DNA of 6,136 nucleotides from Paracoccaceae bacterium (lineage in GTDB: Bacteria > Pseudomonadota > Alphaproteobacteria > Rhodobacterales > Rhodobacteraceae): the NCBI GenBank assembly GCA_023254015.1, contig JALQYS010000536.1:1-6136 (forward strand), in the 5' to 3' direction. Shown in pieces: positions 1 through 4,929 of this stretch. The notes beneath the pieces were generated by a model that was not told where the DNA came from, searched no databases, and saw only the letters and a list, made by a program, of their open reading frames with translations. Position numbers and translations under genes: made by a program. How positions within the stretch are numbered: position 1 is the first letter of the stretch; every line of letters begins with the position of its first letter.

Positions 1-307
1 GGGTGGCATCGTCGCCCTGCCCCATGGCGGCCAAAAGGCGCGGCACCATGGTGGCGGTCTGCGGATCGAACAGCGCGGGGTCCAGCCGCGGGCGCTGCAC
101 GGCCCCGGCAAAACAGACCTCGGTCACGCCCTGATTTTCCAGCCAGCGCAGGAAAAGCGCCAGCCGTTCCACCCGGAAGGTCTGGTCGGGGATCACCCCG
201 GTTGGCGCATAGCCATCCAGCGCGCAGATCAGCGGGCGTTCGGGCAAGGCCGCCACAAGGGCCACAGGCAGGCCGCCGGACCCGGCGATCAGGGCAAGGC
301 GGCTCAT
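1..307 (-). CDS. lpxI: UDP-2,3-diacylglucosamine pyrophosphatase LpxI (partial, N-terminal part)
   Basis: This is the N-terminal 102 codons of an LpxI-family (DUF1009) protein, read from the ATG at 307 to the left edge; the family is roughly 260-280 residues, so over half is missing. LpxI hydrolyses UDP-2,3-diacylglucosamine to lipid X and UMP in the cytoplasm, replacing LpxH in many alphaproteobacteria. The translation begins MSRLALIAGSGGLPVALVAA. Visible family features are the glycine-rich IAGSGGLPV (residues 7-15), FAGAVQRPRLD (66-76) and GQGDD (96-100). The start overlaps the lpxA stop by four bases (ATGA, 304-307). I see no Shine-Dalgarno sequence before it, so translation probably depends on ribosomes finishing lpxA. 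In related genomes lpxB commonly follows, but here that would lie outside the window. The family call is confident; the reading frame stays open to the edge. Confidence 0.93.
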   Translation of the reverse strand, partial: MSRLALIAGSGGLPVALVAALPERPLICALDGYAPTGVIPDQTFRVERLALFLRWLENQGVTEVCFAGAVQRPRLDPALFDPQTATMVPRLLAAMGQGDDAT

Positions 308-1101
308 TTCGGGGTCAGGAAATTGCGGTCCGAGGCGCCAAGGATGAAATCGGTCATCTCGCGGACATAGGGACTTTCGGTTTCTTCCGACAGGCGGCGG
401 GCGCGATCAAGGAACGATCCCTCCCCCTGCGCCAGCATCATGAACGCCGCACGCATGGCGGTAATGTCGGCGCGGTCCACCCCGCGGCGTTTGAGGCCGA
501 CAAGGTTCAGCCCGTCCAGCTCGCCGCGCGGGGCCTGCACAAGGCCGTAGGGGATGACGTCATTGGTCACCATGGTGACCGCGCCGATGATCGCCCCGCG
601 CCCGATGCGCACCCATTGGTGGATCCCCGACAGCCCGCCGATGATGACATCATCGCCGATCTGGCAATGGCCGGCAATGGCCACCTGATTGGCCAGGATC
701 ACCCGATTGCCGACGCGGGCATCGTGACCGATATGCGCGCCGGTCATCAAAAGGCAGTCGTCGCCGATCGAGGTCAGCCCGCCGCCGCCCGCCGTGCCGG
801 TGTTCAGCGTGGCCCCTTCGCGGATGCGGCAGCGCGCGCCGACGGTCAGCCGCGTACGCTCGCCCTTGAATTTCAGGTCCTGCGGAATCTCGCCCACGGT
901 GGCAAAGGGGAAGATCACGGTTTCATCGCCGATCTCGGTCCAGCCCGTGACCACGGCATGGGATTTCAGCGTGACACCACGGCCAAGCGTGACCTCGGGG
1001 CCGACCATGCAGAACGGGCCGATATGGCAATCGGGGCCGATTTCGGCGCTGTCCTCGACATAAGCCGAGGGATGGATAACGGCGGTTCCGTGGACGGCCA
1101 T
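304..1101 (-). CDS. lpxA: Acyl-[ACP]--UDP-N-acetylglucosamine O-acyltransferase LpxA
   Basis: LpxA carries out the first step of lipid A synthesis in the cytoplasm: it transfers a 3-hydroxyacyl chain from ACP to the 3-OH of UDP-GlcNAc. The 265-residue product matches the family length (262 in E. coli) and is complete. Residues about 5-190 are the left-handed beta-helix, with recurring [LIV]-G-x4 hexapeptides such as IGPDCH, LGRGVT and IGDDVI. The C-terminal helical domain includes GLKRRG (202-207). The catalytic base is His126 in AHIGHD, with His123, His145 and His161 matching E. coli His122, His144 and His160. The residue aligned with the E. coli acyl-length ruler Gly173 is Ala174. The ATG lies 5 bases after the fabZ stop, with only a weak, distant GAAGG (revcomp of 1112-1116), so coupling to fabZ is likely. 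The 3' end overlaps lpxI. Confidence 0.97.
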   Translation of the reverse strand: MAVHGTAVIHPSAYVEDSAEIGPDCHIGPFCMVGPEVTLGRGVTLKSHAVVTGWTEIGDETVIFPFATVGEIPQDLKFKGERTRLTVGARCRIREGATLNTGTAGGGGLTSIGDDCLLMTGAHIGHDARVGNRVILANQVAIAGHCQIGDDVIIGGLSGIHQWVRIGRGAIIGAVTMVTNDVIPYGLVQAPRGELDGLNLVGLKRRGVDRADITAMRAAFMMLAQGEGSFLDRARRLSEETESPYVREMTDFILGASDRNFLTPK

Positions 1102-1106
1102 CGGAG

Positions 1107-1565
1107 TCAGGCCTTCGGCACGTCGAACATGGCCATGAACTCGGCCTCGCAGGCCAATTCCCCGTCAACCATGGCCTTGCCGGCAAATTTCCACACCCGG
1201 CCGCCACCGCGCAGCGCCGTCACATGCAGCTCCAGCACATCGCCCGGCACCACCTTGCGGCGGACTTTCACGGCATCGACCCCCATGAAGAACACATTGG
1301 CGTTCTTGTCCACCAGATCCATCGACAGGCCGACAAGGATGCCACTGGTCTGCGCCATGGCCTCGATGATCATCACGCCCGGAAAGATCGGCATGCCGGG
1401 GAAATGCCCCTGAAACTGCGGCTCGTTGAAGGTGATGTTCTTGATGCCGACGCAGGATTTGTTCAGGTGGATGTCGCGCACCTTGTCCACCAGCAGGAAC
1501 GGATAGCGGTGCGGGATGATGCGCTGGATCAGTGCCAGGTCGGCGGAAAGGGGGGCGTCGGTCAT
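1107..1565 (-). CDS. fabZ: 3-hydroxyacyl-[acyl-carrier-protein] dehydratase FabZ
   Basis: FabZ dehydrates 3-hydroxyacyl-ACP to trans-2-enoyl-ACP in type II fatty acid elongation in the cytoplasm, and competes with LpxA for 3-hydroxyacyl-ACP. The 152-residue product is a single hotdog-fold domain of normal length. It has the N-terminal IIPHRYPFLLVDKV (16-29), the active-site loop QGHFPGMPIFPGV (52-64) with catalytic His54, and catalytic Glu68 in IIEAMAQ; both fall at the E. coli numbering. I chose the ATG at 1565 rather than an in-frame upstream start at 1619 for three reasons. A good Shine-Dalgarno AGGAGA lies 4 bases before it, family N-termini begin here, and the predicted promoter would put the transcript start downstream of 1619. 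lpxA follows after 5 bases, so fabZ-lpxA-lpxI form one tight unit. Confidence 0.97.
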   Translation of the reverse strand: MTDAPLSADLALIQRIIPHRYPFLLVDKVRDIHLNKSCVGIKNITFNEPQFQGHFPGMPIFPGVMIIEAMAQTSGILVGLSMDLVDKNANVFFMGVDAVKVRRKVVPGDVLELHVTALRGGGRVWKFAGKAMVDGELACEAEFMAMFDVPKA

Positions 1566-1569
1566 GCTG

Positions 1570-1575
1570 TCTCCT
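1570..1575 (-). promoter_or_regulatory. Shine-Dalgarno site deciding the fabZ start
   Basis: On the minus strand AGGAGA is followed by CAGC and then the ATG at 1565. It is one of the two best ribosome binding sites in the window and fixes the fabZ start 18 codons inside the longest open frame. Confidence 0.8.
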
Positions 1576-1609
1576 GAGGCGGGGCTTGCCCGCGCTGGCC
1601 TTTCCTGTC

Positions 1610-1638
1610 TGACTAGCAAGGCCCGGGGCCTGAGACAA
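1610..1638 (-). promoter_or_regulatory. Predicted sigma70-type promoter of fabZ-lpxA-lpxI
   Basis: In the skp-fabZ gap the minus strand carries TTGTCT (revcomp of 1633-1638), a 17-base spacer, and TAGTCA (revcomp of 1610-1615). The -35 matches TTGACA at 4 of 6 positions. The -10 keeps the first two bases TA but has A instead of T at its last position. The same GCTAGTCAG block, with a -35 box at the same 17-base distance, precedes bamA, which supports both predictions. Transcription would start near 1603, giving a leader of about 38 bases. No clear terminator lies between skp and this site, so read-through from bamA-skp may add to expression. This is pattern inference only. Confidence 0.5.
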
Positions 1639-1668
1639 GACGCAGCCAGACGGGCCGCCGGTGTTGGA

Positions 1669-2232
1669 TCAGGGCTGCGAGAGCGTCAGCCGCCCTTCGG
1701 CAAAGGCGGCGTCCAGCCGGGCAATCGCCGCGTCGGTGATGTCGATATTGTCAAAGCCCACGATCACCGCCCGGTTGTCGATGACCGCGACCGCCCCGCG
1801 CGCCAGCATCACCTCGCCCAGAATGGGGCGGGCCGCCTCCAGAAATCGCTGGCGGTCCGCTTCGAAGCGGCGGGTCAACTCGCGCGATTTGGCCTCTTGT
1901 GCCTTGCGGATGCCCTCGACCTTCTGGTTGAAGGCGTCTGACAGCGGCTTGAACTCATCGCGGCTCATGGTCGCGCGGCGGGTGGTGAGGTCTTTCTCTT
2001 CGGTCTCAAGCGCGGTTTCGATCCGGCGGTTTTCCTCGATCAGGGCGCGGGAATCTTCCTCTTGGCGGGCGATCACCGTCTTGCCAAAAGCCGAGCCGGA
2101 AAACAGACGCTCGCTGTCCAGGGCCAGCAGCGGGGCCACGGCAATGGGCGAGGACAGCTCTTCGGCCGCCGCCTGCCACGCCGGGGCCGAAAGCCCCAGA
2201 CAAAGACAGGCCAATGCCAGCGCCGCCCGCAT
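1669..2232 (-). CDS. skp: Periplasmic OmpH/Skp-family outer membrane protein chaperone
   Basis: Skp-family chaperones (OmpH, PF03938) are trimeric periplasmic proteins that hold unfolded outer-membrane proteins in a coiled-coil cavity before handing them to the BAM complex. The 187-residue product has a signal peptide: Arg2, then the hydrophobic stretch ALALACLCLGL, and a likely signal peptidase I cut after AAA at residue 23. A beta-strand segment follows (about 29-45, with LDSERLFSGSAFG). A charged helical hairpin rich in Glu, Arg and Lys spans about 53-135, and a C-terminal strand region contains AVAVIDNRAVIVGFDNIDIT (149-168). It is somewhat longer than E. coli Skp (161 with signal), as is common in alphaproteobacteria. 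The start overlaps the bamA stop as TGATG (2230-2234) and has no visible Shine-Dalgarno, so it should be translated by re-initiation after bamA. The family has low sequence identity, so the call rests on architecture and position. Confidence 0.9.
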   Translation of the reverse strand: MRAALALACLCLGLSAPAWQAAAEELSSPIAVAPLLALDSERLFSGSAFGKTVIARQEEDSRALIEENRRIETALETEEKDLTTRRATMSRDEFKPLSDAFNQKVEGIRKAQEAKSRELTRRFEADRQRFLEAARPILGEVMLARGAVAVIDNRAVIVGFDNIDITDAAIARLDAAFAEGRLTLSQP

Positions 2233-4583
2233 CAGAACTTGGTCGAAATCGTCAGATCGAAGCTTTGTTCCTTGTCATAGCTTTCCTTGCGCAGCGCCTT
2301 GGAGAAGTTGAAGCGCAAGGGCCCAAGCGCCGTATCCCACAACAGCGACACGCCGGCGGCCGAGCGCAGCTTCATCGAATCGTCGACGGCCAAGCCACCG
2401 CTTCCCGCCGTGTCATCCAGCCCCCAGACCGAACCGACATCGATGAAGGCGCCGCCCTTGATGCCGTATTCCTCGGGCAGGCCCAGCGGGAAATCGGCCT
2501 CGAACCGGGCGACGGCATAGAGGTTGCCGCCAAGGGCGTCCATGTTCCCCCCTGTCGAAAGGTCGCGCGGGCCGATCCCGTTCGGCTCAAAGCCGCGGAT
2601 ATTGCCATTGGCGAAATACCGGTCGGTCACACGGCTGGTATAGCCGCCGGTGGTGGCAATGGCGCCGCCTTCAAACACGGCGCGCAGCGTGACTTCCTCG
2701 TTCAGAACCTTGGTCTCGGCCACGGCCATGCCTTCGGTCCGAATGAATTTCACATCGCCGCCAAGCCCGACGAAATCCTGGCTGAATTTCAACAACAGCC
2801 GGTTGTTCGGGTTCAACCCGCCGATCTTGTTATCATAGGTATAGCTGTAGCCGATGGACGAGCCGATCAGCGAGCCCGCGGCATCTTCGCGCTTGAGGAT
2901 GTCGGACGACGCTGGATCGACATTCTTGACCGCATCATCAGACAGCCGATAGCGCAGCTCCAGCCGGCCCAGCTCGCTGATGGGGAATTCCAGCGCCGGC
3001 GACACGGCAACCGACTTGGTTCCATAGAACGAATTGGCGTTGTCGGTGGTCCGGTATGAGGCGCCGAACTTGAACTTCAGATCACGGCCCAGAAGGCTGG
3101 GTTCGACAAAGCTGATCGACGAATCCACCGTGTCCGCCCCGGTGGTGATGTCGATGGCGACGCGCTGGCCCCGGCCAAGGAAGTTGTCCTCGGAGAAGCC
3201 GAAGGTCAGCCCCATGCCCGAGCCGACGCTGAACGACGCGCCGAGGTTCAGCGATCCGGTCGGCTGTTCCTCTACGTCAACATTGACGACCACCTGATCG
3301 CCCTCGGTGCCGGGTGCGGCGTTCACATCGGCATTGGCGAAATAGCCAAGCGCGCGGATGCGTTCAGCCGCCTGCCGGATTTCGCGCGGGTTGAAGGGGT
3401 CGCCTTCGGCGGTGCGGAACTGACGGCGGATCACCTGATCCAGCGTCGTGGTGTTGCCCTCGATGTCGATGCGTTCGACAAAGACCCGGTCCCCCTTGGA
3501 CAGCACGAACTGGATGTCCAGCGTCTGGGTCTCTTCGTTGCGGGTCATCACCGGCTCGACCCGGATGAAGTTCAGCCCCTTTTTCAGAGCCAGCGTTTCC
3601 ATCCGCGCGATGTTGTTTTCAACCAGCAGCGGCGAATAGACCACGCCCGAGCGGATCTTTTGCGCGGCGATGAAATCTGCGGCATCCAGACCCTCGACGG
3701 TGGACACCGTGGTGACGTTACCGATGCGGTATTGCTGGCCTTCCTGCACGGTGAAGGTGACGAAGGTGGCGTCGCGCTCGGCCGCCAGCTCGCCGCTTGC
3801 ATCCAGAACCTCGACGTCGATGTAGCCGCGCGACAGGTAGAAGTCTTTCAGCAGCTGCTTGTCCAGCTCCAGCCGCTCGGCCACAAAGGTGTCGCGGCCG
3901 ATGATCTGGCGCAGAAGGCCGGCCTGCTTAGTCTCCAGCACCTGCCGCAGACGGCGGTCGGAATAGGCGCGGTTGCCGACGAAGGACAGACGCTCGACCT
4001 CGACCACCTTGCCTTCGGTGATCTCGAACACCAGGTCGACCCGGTTGTCAGAGCGGCGGATGATCTTGGGTGTCACGGTGGCGGCAAGCCGGCCTTCAAC
4101 GCGGTAAGCCTCGGCAATGGCCTCGGCATCGGCCTCGGCGGTGGCGGGGTTGAACACGTTGCGCGCCTTGGACTTGATGAGGCCCTTGAGCTGTTCGTCC
4201 TTCAGCCGCTTGTTGCCCTGCAGGTCAACCACGCTGAGCATCGGCAGTTCCTTGACCGTGATCTTCAGCGTGCCGCCCTGCGGTTGCAGATCGACACTCT
4301 CGAACAGGCCGGAATCGACGATGCGCTGATAGGCGTCGTTCAGCTGCCCGGTAGACATGGCCTGCCCCTTGCCGATTCCCGCATAGGAGAGGATGGTCGA
4401 GGCATCGACCCGCTCATTGCCTTCGATCACCACATTGGAAAAGCTGTAGGATTGCGCGAAGGCGGGGGCAAGGAACGGCGCGGAAACGCTTGTGCCGCCA
4501 AGCAAAAGCGCAATGGCTGCCGGACGGAGAAGCCGCGCGGAAACCGGCAGACGCCCCAGTTTCACTTGTGCAGAATTCGCCAT
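2232..4583 (-). CDS. bamA: Outer membrane protein assembly factor BamA
   Basis: BamA is the essential core of the BAM complex, which folds beta-barrel proteins into the outer membrane. The 783-residue product is complete. It has a long signal peptide with a likely cut after AFA (residue 43, before QS). Five POTRA repeats follow at about 46-113, 114-191, 193-281, 284-364 and 367-439; the first opens with FSNVVIEGNERVDASTIL and the fifth contains VERIDIEGNTTT. A 16-stranded barrel occupies about 445-783. The conserved loop-6 motif appears as IRGFEPNGIGPRD (662-674, Arg663-Gly664-Phe665). The protein ends SFDLTISTKF with a terminal phenylalanine, as expected for a barrel. Spacing before the ATG offers only a G-run (GGGGG, 6 bases upstream) rather than a classic Shine-Dalgarno. 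It appears to have its own promoter (4618-4646) behind a terminator, and it is followed by the overlapping skp gene. Confidence 0.98.
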   Translation of the reverse strand: MANSAQVKLGRLPVSARLLRPAAIALLLGGTSVSAPFLAPAFAQSYSFSNVVIEGNERVDASTILSYAGIGKGQAMSTGQLNDAYQRIVDSGLFESVDLQPQGGTLKITVKELPMLSVVDLQGNKRLKDEQLKGLIKSKARNVFNPATAEADAEAIAEAYRVEGRLAATVTPKIIRRSDNRVDLVFEITEGKVVEVERLSFVGNRAYSDRRLRQVLETKQAGLLRQIIGRDTFVAERLELDKQLLKDFYLSRGYIDVEVLDASGELAAERDATFVTFTVQEGQQYRIGNVTTVSTVEGLDAADFIAAQKIRSGVVYSPLLVENNIARMETLALKKGLNFIRVEPVMTRNEETQTLDIQFVLSKGDRVFVERIDIEGNTTTLDQVIRRQFRTAEGDPFNPREIRQAAERIRALGYFANADVNAAPGTEGDQVVVNVDVEEQPTGSLNLGASFSVGSGMGLTFGFSEDNFLGRGQRVAIDITTGADTVDSSISFVEPSLLGRDLKFKFGASYRTTDNANSFYGTKSVAVSPALEFPISELGRLELRYRLSDDAVKNVDPASSDILKREDAAGSLIGSSIGYSYTYDNKIGGLNPNNRLLLKFSQDFVGLGGDVKFIRTEGMAVAETKVLNEEVTLRAVFEGGAIATTGGYTSRVTDRYFANGNIRGFEPNGIGPRDLSTGGNMDALGGNLYAVARFEADFPLGLPEEYGIKGGAFIDVGSVWGLDDTAGSGGLAVDDSMKLRSAAGVSLLWDTALGPLRFNFSKALRKESYDKEQSFDLTISTKF

Positions 4584-4599
4584 TGCCAGCCCCCGGTGT

Positions 4600-4613
4600 C
4601 ACAAATTGTTGTG
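4600..4613. promoter_or_regulatory. Short AT-rich dyad at the predicted bamA transcript start
   Basis: CACAA, 4 bases, TTGTG forms a perfect 5-base inverted repeat in an otherwise GC-rich gap. It lies directly downstream of the predicted bamA -10 box, spanning roughly the first 14 transcribed bases. It could be an operator, a weak leader hairpin, or just an easily melted initiation region. I do not recognise it as a known regulator's site. Confidence 0.25.
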
Positions 4614-4617
4614 TTCC

Positions 4618-4646
4618 TGACTAGCTGGAACCGCAGGGCTTGTCAA
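4618..4646 (-). promoter_or_regulatory. Predicted sigma70-type promoter of bamA-skp
   Basis: The minus strand carries a perfect -35 box TTGACA (revcomp of 4641-4646), a 17-base spacer, and TAGTCA (revcomp of 4618-4623) as -10. Initiation would fall near 4611, leaving a leader of about 28 bases before the bamA ATG. The -10 lacks the final T. Lack of that base is reported to be common in Rhodobacter sphaeroides promoters, which rely on the activator CarD, and this fits the inferred lineage. The -35 lies inside the outer arm of the terminator palindrome just upstream. GCTAGTCAG at the -10 recurs before fabZ. Confidence 0.6.
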
Positions 4647-4680
4647 AAGGCCAAAGGCCGCCTGGGGCGGCCTTTTGACA
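4641..4680. terminator. Nested inverted repeat, probable intrinsic terminator after rseP and the small gene
   Basis: Two perfect inverted repeats overlap here. The inner one pairs AAAGGCCGCC (4653-4662) with GGCGGCCTTT (4666-4675) around a 3-base loop, a 10-bp GC-rich stem flanked by A and T runs. The outer one pairs TGTCAAAAGGCC (4641-4652) with GGCCTTTTGACA (4669-4680), a 12-bp stem around 16 bases. They share 4669-4675, so only one can form fully at a time. On the minus strand the inner stem is followed by GGCCTTTTGACA rather than a pure U tract. On the plus strand it is followed by T and GACA. Position, 38 bases after the small gene's stop and just before the bamA promoter, fits termination of the rseP transcript. 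Efficiency cannot be judged from sequence. Confidence 0.7.
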
Positions 4681-4717
4681 GGATGTGTTGCGGCGATTAC
4701 GCTGTTTTGCTGCCCCA

Positions 4718-4855
4718 TCAGGGTTTCAGCAGGGCCGAGCCCAGAAAGGCCCCGGCAAGTAGCCCGACGATCACCGTGCCAAGGGTGAACACCCGGTCGG
4801 CATTCAGCCAGACCAGAAGCGAAACGGCCCTGTAGCCCTTTACAACCGCGTCCAT
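4718..4855 (-). CDS. Small single-pass membrane protein of unknown function (45 residues)
   Basis: A 45-residue frame begins MDAVVKGYRAVSLLVWLNAD and ends ALLKP before TGA. Its ATG sits 7 bases after GGAGGG (revcomp of 4863-4868), the strongest ribosome binding site in the window. About 78 percent of its codons end in G or C, as expected for a real gene in this genome. The N-terminal part is mildly amphipathic with Lys6 and Arg9. Residues about 22-43 (VFTLGTVIVGLLAGAFLGSA onward) form one glycine-rich transmembrane helix, and the C-terminus is short with Lys44. I do not recognise a named family. It lies 74 bases after rseP with no terminator between, and the terminator at 4641-4680 follows it, so it probably shares the rseP transcript. 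An in-frame ATG at 4861 is only 1 base from the ribosome binding site, so 4855 is preferred. Confidence 0.7.
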   Translation of the reverse strand: MDAVVKGYRAVSLLVWLNADRVFTLGTVIVGLLAGAFLGSALLKP

Positions 4856-4862
4856 GTGCATT

Positions 4863-4868
4863 CCCTCC
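4863..4868 (-). promoter_or_regulatory. Strong Shine-Dalgarno of the small membrane-protein gene
   Basis: GGAGGG on the minus strand lies 7 bases before the ATG at 4855. A 6-bp inverted repeat, TCCGTC (4866-4871) with GACGGA (4880-4885) around 8 bases, overlaps half of it, so a weak leader hairpin could partly cover the site. Confidence 0.7.
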
Positions 4869-4929
4869 GTCCGATGTCCGACGGATTGTGCCTAGCACGG
4901 GAATGTGGCGAGAGTTTGGCGCGGCGGCC

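Noticed and set aside
202..1413. Long plus-strand open frame (403 codons) opposite lpxA and the end of fabZ
   Set aside because: It is antisense to confidently identified lpxA and fabZ, is low in recognisable motifs and rich in His, Asp, Arg and Ala, as expected for the complement of GC-rich coding DNA.
1566..1619. N-terminal extension of FabZ by 18 codons
   Set aside because: The extension is atypical for FabZ, lies over the predicted promoter, and the internal ATG at 1565 has a strong Shine-Dalgarno.
1597..1623. GGCCTT/AAGGCC inverted repeat in the skp-fabZ gap as a terminator
   Set aside because: It has only a 6-bp stem with a 15-base loop and no T tract, and it overlaps the predicted promoter; it is not convincing as a terminator.
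2214..3059. Plus-strand open frame of 281 codons opposite the BamA barrel
   Set aside because: It is a complement shadow of bamA with no recognisable domain or plausible ribosome binding site.
3660..4835. Plus-strand open frame of 391 codons opposite bamA and the rseP-bamA gap
   Set aside because: It crosses the bamA start, promoter and terminator, shows no family features, and mirrors the codon bias of bamA.
4599..4898. Minus-strand 99-codon frame in the rseP-bamA gap
   Set aside because: It runs straight through the terminator hairpin and bamA promoter, needs a non-ATG start, and overlaps the better supported 45-codon gene in another frame.
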